From positions 1-64,000 of the forward strand of contig NZ_BCWP01000021.1 of NCBI RefSeq assembly GCF_001592265.1: a DNA stretch of 64,000 nucleotides, read 5' to 3'. A model generated the notes under the pieces. It searched no databases and was not told the origin of the DNA. It was given only the letters and a program-made list of their open reading frames with translations. The DNA comes from Curvibacter delicatus NBRC 14919. GTDB taxonomy: Bacteria > Pseudomonadota > Gammaproteobacteria > Burkholderiales > Burkholderiaceae_C. Position 1 is the first letter of the stretch. Each line of letters begins with the position of its first letter. Shown piece after piece: positions 53,432 to 63,600 of this stretch. A program made the position numbers and the translations under genes.

Positions 53432-56400
53432 ATGAATGCCCCTTTGCCTGAATCGATTCGCAAAGCGCTCGAAACCGTCACCCTCGACGACAAGTATTCG
53501 CTGGACCACGGCAGCGCCTTCATGAGCGGCGTGCAGGCGCTGGTCAAGCTGCCCATGCTGCAGCGCCTGCGCGACCAGCTGCAGGGCAAGAACACCGCCG
53601 GTTTCATCAGCGGCTACCGCGGCTCGCCGCTGGGCAATTACGACCAGACGCTGCAGAAGGCGAGCCCCTACCTGAAGGCGCAGAACATCGTGTTCCAGCC
53701 CGGTGTCAACGAGGAGCTGGCCGCCACGGCCTTGTGGGGCACGCAGCAGCTCGGTTTTGCACCACCCGGCAGCAACCGCTTCGACGGCGTGTTCGGCATC
53801 TGGTACGGCAAGGGACCGGGCGTGGACCGCTGCGCCGATGTCTTCAAGCACGCCAACATGGCCGGCACCACGCCCTGGGGTGGTGTGCTGGCGGTGGCCG
53901 GTGACGACCACGTGGCCAAGAGCAGCACGGCGGCACACCAGAGCGACCACATCTTCAAGGCCTGCGGCCTGCCGGTGTTTTTCCCGGCCTCGGTGCAGGA
54001 AATCCTGGACCTGGGCATCCATGCCCTGGCCCTGAGCCGTTATGCCGGCGTCTGGTCCAGCATGAAAACGATCCAGGAGATCGTCGAGTCCAGCGCCACG
54101 GCCATCATCGACCCCGAGCGCGTGCAGATCCAGCTGCCGACCGATTTCGAGATGCCCGCCGGCGGCCTGCACATTCGCTGGCCCGACCACGCGCTGGAGC
54201 AGGAGGCCCGCCTGTTCCACCACAAGTGGTATGCCGCGCTGGCCTACATCCGCGCCAACCGCCTGAATTACAACGCCATCGAAGGTCCGAATGACAGGTT
54301 CGGCCTGATCGCCAGCGGCAAGGCCTACAACGACACGCGCCAGGCGCTGCGCGACCTCGGCCTGGATGACGCCACCTGCCGCGCCCTGGGCATCCGCCTG
54401 CACAAGGTCGGTGTGGTCTGGCCCTTGGAGGCGCAAAGCGCGCGTGACTTCGCCACCGGCCTGCAGGAAGTGCTGGTCGTGGAGGAAAAGCGCCAGATCA
54501 TCGAGTACCAGCTCAAGGAAGAGCTCTACAACTGGCGCGACGACGTGCGCCCGAACATCCTGGGCAAGTTCAACGAGGGCGACCAGGCCGGCGGCGAATG
54601 GTCGCAGGCCAACCCGTCGAGCAACGAGCTGCTGCGCGCCAACGCCGACCTGACACCGGCCCTGATTGCGCGCGCCATTGCCGGCCGTCTGAAGAAGCTT
54701 GGCATCGTGCCGCCGGGCAGCGACATCGCGGCGCGCGTCGAAGCGCAGCTCACGGTGCTGGAAGCCAAGGAACGCGCCATGCAGGTGCTCAACGCCGGCA
54801 CACCTGCTGCCGACCGCATGCCCTGGTTCTGCTCCGGCTGTCCGCACAACACCAGCACCCGCGTGCCCGAGGGTTCGCGTGCCATGGCCGGCATCGGCTG
54901 CCACTTCATGGCGACCTGGATGGACCGCAGCACCATCGGCTTCACGCAGATGGGCGGCGAGGGCGTGCCCTGGGTCGGCCAGCAGCCGTTCAGCACCGAA
55001 CAGCACGTCTTCGCCAACCTGGGCGACGGTACCTACTTCCACAGCGGCATCCTGGCCATCCGCCAGAGCATCGCCGCCGGCGTCAACATCACCTACAAGA
55101 TCCTCTACAACGACGCCGTGGCCATGACCGGCGGCCAGCAGGTCGGTGAGCGGCCCGAAGGCCACAGCGTGGTCCAGATCGCGCAGAGCATGCGCGCCGA
55201 AGGGGCGCAGAAGATCACCATCGTCACCGACGAGCCTGAGAAATACGACAGCGTGCAGGGTCTGCCGGCCGGCATCGCCATCCAGCACCGCGACACGCTT
55301 GACGCCGTGCAGCGCGAGTTCCGCGAGATCAAGGGCTGCACCGTCATCATCTACGACCAGACCTGCGCCACCGAGAAGCGCCGCCGCCGCAAGCGCGGCA
55401 CCCTGGTCGATCCGGCCAAGCGCGTGGTCATCAACGAACTGGTGTGCGAAGGCTGCGGCGACTGCGGCGTGCAGTCCAACTGCCTGTCGGTCGAGCCGCT
55501 CGAAACCGAGTTCGGCCGCAAGCGCACCATCAATCAGAGCAGCTGCAACAAGGACTACTCCTGCCTCAAGGGCTTCTGCCCGAGCTTCGTCACGGTCGAA
55601 GGCGGCCAGCTGAAGAAGAAGGCCAAGGGCCAGGCCGCATCACCCTACGAGCTGGGCGTGCTGCCCGAGCCGGCCCTGCCATCGGCGGCCACCGCCTATG
55701 GCATCGTGGTGGCCGGCGTCGGCGGCACCGGCGTCATCACCATCGGCCAGTTGCTGGGCATGGCGGCGCACATCGAGGGCAAGGGCATCGTCACGCAGGA
55801 TGCGGCCGGCCTGGCGCAAAAGGGCGGCGCCACCTGGAGCCATGTGCTGATCGCCGACACACAAAACGAAATCCGCACCACGCGTGTCGGCATGGCGGCA
55901 GCCGACCTGATTCTGGGTTGTGACCCGATCGTGACGACTGCCAAGGAGACCACGCTGCGCATGCGCGAAGGCCGCACGCGCGTGGCGCTCAACAGCCACA
56001 GCACGCCGACCGCGGCATTCGTGAAGAACGCCAACTGGCAGAACCCGGCGGACCAATGTGTGGCCGACATCGCGCGCGCTGTTGGTGCCGCCGGCATGGG
56101 CGTGTTCGACGCCGATGCAGTGGCCGCCAAGCTGATGGGCGACACCATCTTCGTCAACCCCATGCTGCTGGGTTATGGCTGGCAAAAGGGCTGGATCCCG
56201 TTGCGCCGCGAATCGCTGTTGCGCGCCATTGAGCTCAATGCCGTGGCGGTGGAGGCCAACAAGGCCGCCTTCGAGTGGGGCCGCCAGGCCGCGCACGACT
56301 GGGCGCGTGTGCAGGCGCTGCTGAGCCCGACGCAGGTGATCGATTTCAAGCCACGCGAAACCCTGGAGAGCCTGGTGGCACGCCGCGTCGAGTTCCTGAC

Positions 56401-57007
56401 CGGCTACCAGAACGCTGCTTATGCCGAAACCTACAAGGCCTTCGTGGCCCGGGTGCAGGCGGCCGAAAGCCCGCTGGGCAGAACGACCTTGAGCGAGGCG
56501 GTGGCGCGTTACCTGTTCAAGCTCATGGCCTACAAGGACGAGTACGAAGTGGCGCGCCTGCACACCGATGCGGCCTTCCTCGGCCGCGTCAACGCCATGT
56601 TCGAAGGCGATTTCAAGCTGCACTACCACCTGGCGCCGCCCCTGCTGGCCAAGAAGAACGCCAAGGGCGAGCTGGTCAAGCAGTCCTACGGCCCAGCCAT
56701 GCTGACCGGCTTTAGGCTGCTGGCGCGCCTCAAGGGTCTGCGTGGCACGGTGCTGGACGTGTTCGGCCGCAGCGAAGAGCGGCGTACCGAGCGCGCGCTG
56801 ATCGGCGAGTACCGGGCCTGCATCGAGGAGTTGCTGGCCGGCCTGAATGCCGGCAACCATGCGGCGGCAGTGGAGATCGCGCGCCTGCCCGAGCAGATCC
56901 GCGGTTACGGCCACGTCAAGGCGCGCCACCTGGCCGCGGCGCGCCAGCAATGGGCGGCGCTCATGGCGAACTGGCGCCGTGGCGGCACGGCGCAGCAGGC
57001 GGCCTGA
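53432..57007 (+). CDS. Indolepyruvate ferredoxin oxidoreductase, fused subunits
   Basis: 1191 residues; start ATG with CCGGAG upstream. Oxidatively decarboxylates aryl- or branched 2-oxo acids to acyl-CoA, passing electrons to ferredoxin. N-terminal pyrimidine-binding part has ISGYRGSPLGNYDQ near 54. The ThDP part includes CSGCPHNTSTRVPEG near 470 and LGDGTYFHSGILAI near 530. An Fe-S region near 670-715 shows CEGCGDCGVQSNC and CNKDYSCLKGFCPSF. The gamma-type domain follows with AGVGGTGVITIGQLLGMAAHIEGKGI, quoted as VAGVGGTGVITIGQLLGMAA. The C-terminal ~200 residues match the DUF6537-type extension of aerobic fused enzymes. Probably under the divergent Lrp regulator. Confidence 0.93.
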   Translation: MNAPLPESIRKALETVTLDDKYSLDHGSAFMSGVQALVKLPMLQRLRDQLQGKNTAGFISGYRGSPLGNYDQTLQKASPYLKAQNIVFQPGVNEELAATALWGTQQLGFAPPGSNRFDGVFGIWYGKGPGVDRCADVFKHANMAGTTPWGGVLAVAGDDHVAKSSTAAHQSDHIFKACGLPVFFPASVQEILDLGIHALALSRYAGVWSSMKTIQEIVESSATAIIDPERVQIQLPTDFEMPAGGLHIRWPDHALEQEARLFHHKWYAALAYIRANRLNYNAIEGPNDRFGLIASGKAYNDTRQALRDLGLDDATCRALGIRLHKVGVVWPLEAQSARDFATGLQEVLVVEEKRQIIEYQLKEELYNWRDDVRPNILGKFNEGDQAGGEWSQANPSSNELLRANADLTPALIARAIAGRLKKLGIVPPGSDIAARVEAQLTVLEAKERAMQVLNAGTPAADRMPWFCSGCPHNTSTRVPEGSRAMAGIGCHFMATWMDRSTIGFTQMGGEGVPWVGQQPFSTEQHVFANLGDGTYFHSGILAIRQSIAAGVNITYKILYNDAVAMTGGQQVGERPEGHSVVQIAQSMRAEGAQKITIVTDEPEKYDSVQGLPAGIAIQHRDTLDAVQREFREIKGCTVIIYDQTCATEKRRRRKRGTLVDPAKRVVINELVCEGCGDCGVQSNCLSVEPLETEFGRKRTINQSSCNKDYSCLKGFCPSFVTVEGGQLKKKAKGQAASPYELGVLPEPALPSAATAYGIVVAGVGGTGVITIGQLLGMAAHIEGKGIVTQDAAGLAQKGGATWSHVLIADTQNEIRTTRVGMAAADLILGCDPIVTTAKETTLRMREGRTRVALNSHSTPTAAFVKNANWQNPADQCVADIARAVGAAGMGVFDADAVAAKLMGDTIFVNPMLLGYGWQKGWIPLRRESLLRAIELNAVAVEANKAAFEWGRQAAHDWARVQALLSPTQVIDFKPRETLESLVARRVEFLTGYQNAAYAETYKAFVARVQAAESPLGRTTLSEAVARYLFKLMAYKDEYEVARLHTDAAFLGRVNAMFEGDFKLHYHLAPPLLAKKNAKGELVKQSYGPAMLTGFRLLARLKGLRGTVLDVFGRSEERRTERALIGEYRACIEELLAGLNAGNHAAAVEIARLPEQIRGYGHVKARHLAAARQQWAALMANWRRGGTAQQAA

Positions 57008-57021
57008 ATTCCAAGGGAAAT

Positions 57022-57080
57022 CAGGCATTAGCCTTTGCCATATAAGCGCCAATAGCTCCTGAATTCATAGCAATTCAGGA
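57022..57080 (-). repeat. Dispersed short repeat, copy 5 (upstream of yajC)
   Basis: Minus strand: AGGAGCTATTGGCGCTTATA, then GGCAAAGGCTAATGCCTG, with the extra inverted repeat CCTGAATTcatagcAATTCAGG (57048-57069). Most degenerate of the five copies. Confidence 0.6.
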
Positions 57081-57272
57081 CGTTTGGCGGGCCGGTGCGT
57101 GCCGAGCCCACCGTTCGGCGGCGGGTGTGGGGCTTTGGTCAGGCAGCCCATGGGATGCCAAGCCAGCCGCATACAATGGCCAACTGCCCGTTTCGCCCCG
57201 CTTGTCGGGCGTTTCGTGCCGCCGCCTGGAGCGGCATCCCCTGTTTTTTGAACCTCTGACCTGGAGTTGCCT

Positions 57273-57605
57273 GTGTTCATTTCTTCCGCTTTTGCCCAAA
57301 CCGCACCCGCCGCTGCCGCTGGTGGCAGCATGCAGGACTCGCTCATGAGCATGCTGCCCCTGGTGCTGATGTTCGTGGTGCTGTACTTCGTGATGATCCG
57401 CCCCCAGATGAAGAAGCAGAAAGAGCACCGCGCCATGGTGGACGCCCTGGCCAAGGGTGACGAAGTGGTGACGGCCGGCGGCCTGCTCGGCCGTGTCAGC
57501 AAGATGGGCGACAACTACATCGGCGTCGAGATCGCCAATGGCGTCGAGATCCAGGTCCAGCGCAGTGCCGTGGTGCAAGTGCTGCCCAAGGGCACCATCA
57601 AGTAA
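57273..57605 (+). CDS. yajC: Sec translocon accessory subunit YajC
   Basis: 110 residues from GTG at 57273, 6 bp after CTGGAG; a TTG two codons earlier is less likely. Short N-terminus (FISSAFAQTAPAAAAGG), one membrane helix (MLPLVLMFVVLYFVMIRPQMKKQKEH, quoted as LPLVLMFVVLYFVMIRPQMK), then the small domain VVTAGGLLGRVSKMGDNYIGVEI. First gene of the yajC-secD-secF operon. Confidence 0.96.
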   Translation: MFISSAFAQTAPAAAAGGSMQDSLMSMLPLVLMFVVLYFVMIRPQMKKQKEHRAMVDALAKGDEVVTAGGLLGRVSKMGDNYIGVEIANGVEIQVQRSAVVQVLPKGTIK

Positions 57606-57640
57606 GAAGAATCCGAGCGACTGACAGCCTGAGTGCGATC

Positions 57641-59521
57641 ATGAACCGTTACCCGGTGTGGAAATACGCGATCATCGTGATCGCATTGCTGGTGGGCTTT
57701 CTGTACACCCTGCCCAACTTCTTTGGCGAGGCGCCTGCGGTGCAGGTCTCGGCCGCCAAGGCCAGCCAGAAAGTGGACAGCGGCACGCAGGCCCGTGTTG
57801 AAGAAGCGTTGAAGATGGCCGGCCTCACGGCCGACGCCATCAGCCTGGAAGCCGGCTCGGTGCGTGCCCGGTTCGCCTCCACCGACGACCAGCTCAAGGC
57901 CAAGGATGCGATCCAGAAGGCGCTGGTGCCCGATGCGGCCGACCCGTCGTATGTGGTGGCGCTCAACCTGCTGTCGCGTTCGCCGTCCTGGCTGTCGGCC
58001 TTGCATGCCGCGCCGATGTACCTCGGTCTGGACCTGCGCGGCGGCGTGCACTTCATGCTGCAGGTGGACATGCCGGCGGCATTGACGAAAAAAGCCGAAT
58101 CGCTGGCCGGTGACTTGCGCACCGTGTTGCGCGAAAAGAACGTGCGCCATGGCGGCATCAGCCGCAATGGCCAGAGTATCGAGCTGCGTTTGCGCGACAG
58201 CGCCACGCTGGAAGCCGCCAAGCGCGTGCTGGCCGACCAGTTTGCCGAGTTGCAGACGGTTGAGGTGCAGGAAGGCGGCGACTACAAGCTCACCGCCAGC
58301 ATCAAGCCGCAGGCTGCGCGTACCGTGCAGGACCAGGCGCTGAAACAGAACATCACCACCCTGCACAACCGCATCAACGAACTCGGCGTGGCCGAGCCGG
58401 TGATCCAGCAGCAGGGGCTGGACCGCATCGTGGTGCAGCTGCCCGGTGTGCAGGACACCGCCAAGGCCAAGGACATCCTGGGCCGCACCGCCACGCTGGA
58501 AGTGCGCCTGGTGGAAGAAAGCACCGAGGCGCGCGCCGCTGAAACCGGTACCGGCCCGGTGCCCTTCGGCACCGAGCGTTATCTGGAGCGCAGCGGCCAA
58601 CCGGTGATCGTCAAGAAGCAGGTGGTGCTGACCGGCGACAACCTGACCGATGCGCAACCCGGTTTCGACAGCCAGACCCAGGAGCCGACCGTCAACCTGA
58701 CGCTCGACGCCAAGGGCTCGCGCATCTTCAAGGACGTGACACGTGAAAACGTCGGCAAGCGCATGGCCATCATCCTGTTCGAAAAGGGCAAGGGTGAAGT
58801 GGTCACCGCGCCGGTGATCCGCTCCGAGATCGGTGGCGGCCGTGTGCAGATCTCCGGCCGCATGACGACGGTGGAAGCCAATGACACCGCGCTGCTGCTG
58901 CGTGCCGGCTCGCTGGCCGCGCCGATGGAGATCATCGAGGAACGCACCATCGGCCCGAGCCTGGGTGCCGAGAACATCGCCAAGGGTTTCCACAGCGTGA
59001 CCTGGGGCTTTGTGGCGGTGGCGATTTTCATGTGCGTCTACTACATGCTGTTTGGCCTGTTCTCCAGCATCGCGCTGGCGGTCAACCTGCTGCTGCTGGT
59101 AGCCGTGCTGTCCATGCTGCAGGCCACGCTCACGCTGCCGGGCATGGCGGCCATGGCGCTGGTGCTGGGCATGGCGATTGACGCCAACGTGCTGATCAAC
59201 GAACGCGTGCGCGAGGAGCTGCGTAACGGCGCCTCGCCGCAGGCGGCCATCCACGCCGGCTACGACCGCGCCTGGGCCACCATCCTGGACTCCAACGTCA
59301 CGACGCTGATCGCCGGCCTGGCGCTGCTGGCCTTCGGTTCCGGGCCGGTGCGCGGCTTTGCCGTCGTGCACTGCTTGGGCATCCTGACCAGCATGTTCTC
59401 CGCCGTGTTCTTCTCGCGCGGCCTGGTCAACCTCTGGTACGGCCGGCAGAAGAAGCTCAAGAGCGTATCAATTGGAACGGTCTGGCGTCCCGCAGGTGAT
59501 GTCCCGGCCAAAGCAGACTGA
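57641..59521 (+). CDS. secD: Protein translocase subunit SecD
   Basis: 626 residues. Inner-membrane RND-type protein that uses the proton gradient to pull exported proteins into the periplasm with SecF. First membrane segment YAIIVIALLVGFLYTLPNFF, then YLGLDLRGGVHFMLQVDM near 127 and the P1 head domain. Five C-terminal membrane segments include ALVLGMAIDANVLINERVREEL near 510 (quoted as GMAIDANVLINERVREEL), with the proton-relay Asp, and TTLIAGLALLAFGSGPVRGFA. 12 bp before secF. Confidence 0.98.
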   Translation: MNRYPVWKYAIIVIALLVGFLYTLPNFFGEAPAVQVSAAKASQKVDSGTQARVEEALKMAGLTADAISLEAGSVRARFASTDDQLKAKDAIQKALVPDAADPSYVVALNLLSRSPSWLSALHAAPMYLGLDLRGGVHFMLQVDMPAALTKKAESLAGDLRTVLREKNVRHGGISRNGQSIELRLRDSATLEAAKRVLADQFAELQTVEVQEGGDYKLTASIKPQAARTVQDQALKQNITTLHNRINELGVAEPVIQQQGLDRIVVQLPGVQDTAKAKDILGRTATLEVRLVEESTEARAAETGTGPVPFGTERYLERSGQPVIVKKQVVLTGDNLTDAQPGFDSQTQEPTVNLTLDAKGSRIFKDVTRENVGKRMAIILFEKGKGEVVTAPVIRSEIGGGRVQISGRMTTVEANDTALLLRAGSLAAPMEIIEERTIGPSLGAENIAKGFHSVTWGFVAVAIFMCVYYMLFGLFSSIALAVNLLLLVAVLSMLQATLTLPGMAAMALVLGMAIDANVLINERVREELRNGASPQAAIHAGYDRAWATILDSNVTTLIAGLALLAFGSGPVRGFAVVHCLGILTSMFSAVFFSRGLVNLWYGRQKKLKSVSIGTVWRPAGDVPAKAD

Positions 59522-59533
59522 AGCGAGACTGCC

Positions 59534-60493
59534 ATGGAATTCTTCAAAATCCGCCGCGACATTCCGTTCATGCGGCATGCGCTGGTGTTCAATGTCGTGT
59601 CGTTCCTGACCTTCGCAGCAGCAGTGTTTTTCCTGTTCTCGCGCGGCCTGCATCTGTCAGTCGAGTTCACCGGCGGCACGTTGATGGAAGTCAGCTACTC
59701 GCAGCCGGCCGACCTCGGTGCGGTGCGTGGCGCCATCGCCAAACTCGGCTACCAGGACGTGCAGGTGCAGAACTTCGGCACCGCGCGTGACGTGCTGATC
59801 CGCATGCCGGCGGTCAAGGGCGTGAGTTCGGCACAGCAGAGCGACAAGGTGATGGCCACGCTGAAGGAGGCCGATGCCGGGGCCAGCCTGCGCCGCACCG
59901 AGTTCGTCGGTCCGCAGGTGGGCGACGAGCTGGCGGCCGATGGCCTGAAGGCGCTGGCCTTCGTGGTGGTCGGCATCATGATCTACCTGGCGTTCCGCTT
60001 CGAATGGAAGTTCGCGGTGGCAGCCATCATCGCCAACCTGCACGACGTGGTCATCATCCTTGGTTTCTTCGCCTTCTTCCAGTGGGAATTCTCGCTGCCG
60101 GTGCTGGCGGCGGTGCTGGCGGTGCTGGGTTACTCGGTCAACGAGTCGGTGGTGATCTTCGACCGGATCCGCGAGAACTTCCGCCGCTACCGCAAGATGG
60201 ACACGGTGGCCGTCATTGACAACGCCATCACCTCCACCATCAGCCGCACCATCATCACCCACGGCAGCACCCAGCTGATGGTGTTGTCCATGCTGCTGTT
60301 CGGTGGCGCCACGCTGCACTACTTCGCCCTGGCGCTGACCATTGGCATCCTGTTCGGCATCTACTCTTCCGTGTTCGTGGCGGCGGCCATCGCCATGTGG
60401 CTGGGCATCCGGCGCGAAGACCTGGTGAAGGCCGGCGGCGGGGCGCGCAAGGAAGACGACCCCAACGATCCCAACGCAGGGGCCGTGGTCTAA
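59534..60493 (+). CDS. secF: Protein translocase subunit SecF
   Basis: 319 residues. N-terminal membrane segment (LVFNVVSFLTFAAAVFFLF), periplasmic part with LSVEFTGGTLMEVSYS near 45, then RTEFVGPQVGDEL near 118. Five membrane segments follow with LAVLGYSVNESVVIFDRIRENFR near 197 (quoted as LGYSVNESVVIFDRIRENFR) and the Arg/Thr-rich SRTIITHGSTQLMVL. Partner of SecD in the same operon. Confidence 0.98.
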   Translation: MEFFKIRRDIPFMRHALVFNVVSFLTFAAAVFFLFSRGLHLSVEFTGGTLMEVSYSQPADLGAVRGAIAKLGYQDVQVQNFGTARDVLIRMPAVKGVSSAQQSDKVMATLKEADAGASLRRTEFVGPQVGDELAADGLKALAFVVVGIMIYLAFRFEWKFAVAAIIANLHDVVIILGFFAFFQWEFSLPVLAAVLAVLGYSVNESVVIFDRIRENFRRYRKMDTVAVIDNAITSTISRTIITHGSTQLMVLSMLLFGGATLHYFALALTIGILFGIYSSVFVAAAIAMWLGIRREDLVKAGGGARKEDDPNDPNAGAVV

Positions 60494-60523
60494 GGCCTCA
60501 CCGCCCTCTCAGGGTTTTCAGAC

Positions 60524-63023
60524 ATGGCAGCCCCGCAGTCCTTTTCGCAACGCATCGAGTTGGCGGAAAAGACGCGCGGGCTGTTTGTTGCCGAAGCTGG
60601 CCGTGTGCTGCCAGAACTGGGGGCCACCGTAGGGGAGCGCCTGACAGCGCTCATGAACGAAACCGGGACCTCGCGCGAGATGCAGAGCCGGCGTGATGCC
60701 TGGCTGCAGTACCAGCAAACCCAGCCGGCCTGGCTGGAGGGCACCCGGCGTGCCTGGCAGGCAGCATGCCAGCCAGCGGCGGGCAAGATGGGCGGGCTCA
60801 GACTGGAGCAGGCTGGTGACAGTCTGTCGCTGGTGGGCACCGACGAGGTCGAAAACAAGATTCTGGTGTCCCGGCTGGTGTTGGGCGTGACCGAGAAGAT
60901 CAGCAGCCAGCTCGATGACCTCCGTCTGCGCATCCGTTTCCTCGAGGGGCGTGACGAACTGGCGGCGCACGACATCCTGCGCCCGGACGTGCTGCTCCTG
61001 TCGCTGGTCACGCAGTGGGGTGACAGCGGCATGTCGCGCGAGGCCTGGCCTTGGATCCACGACGCGGTGCAACGGCTGTTGGCCGAACGCCTGCAGACGG
61101 CCTACGCCCATTGCAACCAGTTCCTGGTCGAGCAGGGTGTGATGCCGACGATCGACTTCAAGGACCGGGTCAAACGCGTTCCGATTGCTGCCGCGGTATC
61201 TGCGCCGGCGGCCCCGGCCGCAGTGCTGTCGGACCCGGCCAAGCCCGCCCCGTTGACGCAGCCGGCACCCGGCGCAGGGCCAGGCGGCGTGCAGTCCGGC
61301 GGTGCGGCGCCCAGTTTTTCTCCAGCGCTTGATGCCGGTGGCGCGGTCCGCGGTCACGCGACGACCGGCGGCATGGCCCCGGCGCCGGGTTTGCCGGCGG
61401 GTGTACCTGCCCGCCGCGCCGGTTTGTTCGGCGGGCGTCTGGGCTGGGGGGGGCGAGGGCGCGTCGGCGTCGGCACAGGCCTCCCTGCACGGCGGGCCAC
61501 AGGAAGAGACCCGGCTGATGACACAAGACACGCCGCTGGCGCGGGCCCAGGGCCGGGCGCAGGGGGTGGCGGGGCAGTTGCGTCGCCTGCTGGGTTCGAC
61601 GGGGGGCGCTGGTTTTGACGCCACCGTGTCGCAGGGGCCCTCGCCGGCGCTGGCGGCGGCCATCGCCGATCGCCCTGCGGTGGGCGCCTATCTGGGCGGC
61701 GCACTGGTCGACGATGACAGCCCCGCAGGCGTAGCTCGGGTGGCGGTGGCGCTGCGCGAACAGAGCAGCGAACTCAAGAAGAAAGCAGGCACCCAGAGCG
61801 AAAAAGCCACCATCGAGGTGGTGGCACTGATGTTCCAGTCCATCCTGACCGAGGAGCGTATCCCGCCGGCCATGCGTGTCTGGTTTGCCCGGCTGCAGAT
61901 GCCGGTGCTGCGCGTGGCATTGGCCGAGCCGGCGTTCTTCGGCTCGCTCGATCACCCGGCGCGCCAGCTGATCGACCGCATGGGCTCCTGCATCATGGGT
62001 TTTAATGCCGGCGATGTGGGCGGCAGCGCGCTGGAAGCAGAGATCAAGCGCATCGTGCAGGTGATCGAGCAGTACCCCGAGACCGGTCGGCAGGTGTTCG
62101 AGGTGGTGTACGGCGAGTTCCAGCAGTTCCTGACCCGGTTCCTGACCGGCAAGGAAGCCACCCAGAAGGTCGTGAGCGTGGCGCAACAGGTGGAGCAGAA
62201 GGAAACGCTCACCATCCAATACACCATCGAGATGCGCAAGCTGCTCAAGGACATGCCGGTGCGCGACGAGATCCGCAGCTTTCTGTTCAAGGTCTGGGCC
62301 GAGGTGCTGGCGGTGGCAGCGGTGCGCCAGGGGCTGCAGCATGCGGAAACCGTGACGCTGCGTAAAACGGCGGCCGATCTGATCTGGGCGGCGAGCGCCA
62401 AACCCAACCGCAGCGACCGCACCCGCGTCATCCAGGATCTGCCGCAGCTGCTGCAGCGCCTGCGTGCGGGCATGACGCTATTGGGTTTGTCGGTGGCGGA
62501 TCAGGATATCCACATCAAGACCGTCAGCGACACATTGGCCGACGCCTTTCTGGCCAAGACCCAGCCGATTGCGCCAGCGCAGATCGAAACCCTGGCCCGG
62601 CATCTGACCGAACTGGAGTGCTCGGTCCATGACGATGGCCTGGGCGACCTGCCGCTGGATGTCGACAGCGTCGAGCTGTTGCTGGGGATCGAAGCCTCGG
62701 ATCTGGAAGTGGTGGCCAATGGCGGCTCGAAGCCGACACCCGCCATGCTGGCCTGGGCGCGGGAGTTGCAGCCCGGTGCCTGGTTCACGCTGGACCACAA
62801 CGGCCGGCTCGCCCGCGTCCAGTTCGTCTGGCGCAGCGAGCGCAAGCAGCTCAATCTGTTTGCCTCGAACGAGGGTCGCAGCTACCTGATCCAGGCCGGT
62901 CGTCTAGCGGCTTACCTGCAGGCGGGCTTGTTGCTGCCGCAGGAAGAAGAGCCGTTGACCGTGCGTGCGACGCGTGATGCGCTGACCAAACTCGAAGCCA
63001 ATCCCGAGCGTCTGCTTGGGTGA
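60524..63023 (+). pseudogene. DUF1631 protein, frameshifted at a poly-G tract
   Basis: Two overlapping reading frames together make one DUF1631 protein of about 832 residues. The 5' frame (from ATG 60524, MAAPQSFSQRIELAEKTR) covers the N-terminal ~300 residues: ENKILVSRLVLGVTEKISSQLDDLRLRI (quoted as ENKILVSRLVLGVTEKISSQ) and PEDxL-type HDILRPDVLL. It then runs into unrelated sequence in an Ala/Pro/Gly-rich linker. The 3' frame carries the rest (VVALMFQSILTEERIPPAMR, VWFARLQMPVLRVALAEPAFF (quoted as FARLQMPVLRVALAEPAFF), DHPARQLIDRMG) to the stop at 63023. One base too many in the G8 run at 61446-61453 explains the break. Function of DUF1631 is unknown; it follows secF by 30 bp. Confidence 0.82.
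61446..61453 (+). repeat. Eight-G homopolymer at the DUF1631 frameshift
   Basis: Eight consecutive G in a Gly/Arg-coding linker (CTGGGCT before, CGAGGGC after). Loss of one G joins the two reading frames. Confidence 0.9.
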
Positions 63024-63032
63024 GCCGCGTGC

Positions 63033-63530
63033 TCAGTGCGCGACGCGCTCCAGCGTGTCGTCACACAACTCGTCGAGAATGAGCGCGTCGGGTTCCTCGC
63101 CGAAACTCCAGTAGACCATCAGCACGATGATCTTGAGGTCGTCGAGCGTGAGCTCTTCGGCCGGCACCGCCATGGCGCGGTCGATGACGATCTCGCGCAT
63201 CGGTGAAGGCAAGACCCCTGAGGATTCGAGGAAGCTGATGAAACCCAGGCACTCGGCGCCCAAGTGGTCCTGTTCGGCCACCGAATAGACACGCATGCTG
63301 TGCGGTGACTGCAATCGGGTCGGGGTGTCGCTGTGCGCAGCGGCAGTGAGGCCGGGCAACCAGTGCGTGCACCGGGTCGCCAGATTCAAGCCGGTCAGCC
63401 AGTCAAGGGCCTCGCGGATTTCATCGGCCTCGAAGCCAACGGCATTGAGCTTGCGTTGCAGTTGGTCTGGTTCGGGACAAGCGTCGCCGCGCCAGTAGTT
63501 TTCGTAAACGTACACGAGCACTTCAAACAT
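63033..63530 (-). CDS. smg: Smg (DUF494) family protein
   Basis: 165 residues from ATG at 63530. Family N-terminus MFEVLVYVYENYWRGDACPEPDQLQRKL, quoted as MFEVLVYVYENYW, then LNAVGFEADEIREALDWLTGL near 35, DHLGAECLGFISFLESSGVL near 95 and REIVIDRAMAVPAEELTLDDLKIIVLMVYW (quoted as IDRAMAVPAEELTLDDLKII) near 122. Smg lies next to dprA in many proteobacteria; exact role unknown. 70 bp downstream of dprA, same strand. Confidence 0.94.
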   Translation of the reverse strand: MFEVLVYVYENYWRGDACPEPDQLQRKLNAVGFEADEIREALDWLTGLNLATRCTHWLPGLTAAAHSDTPTRLQSPHSMRVYSVAEQDHLGAECLGFISFLESSGVLPSPMREIVIDRAMAVPAEELTLDDLKIIVLMVYWSFGEEPDALILDELCDDTLERVAH

Positions 63531-63600
63531 GCGCCCAATATATCGCATCCCGTTGCGGGTGATCCGCGCATTTTGAGGGGCTTATCGGGTCAATTCAAAA

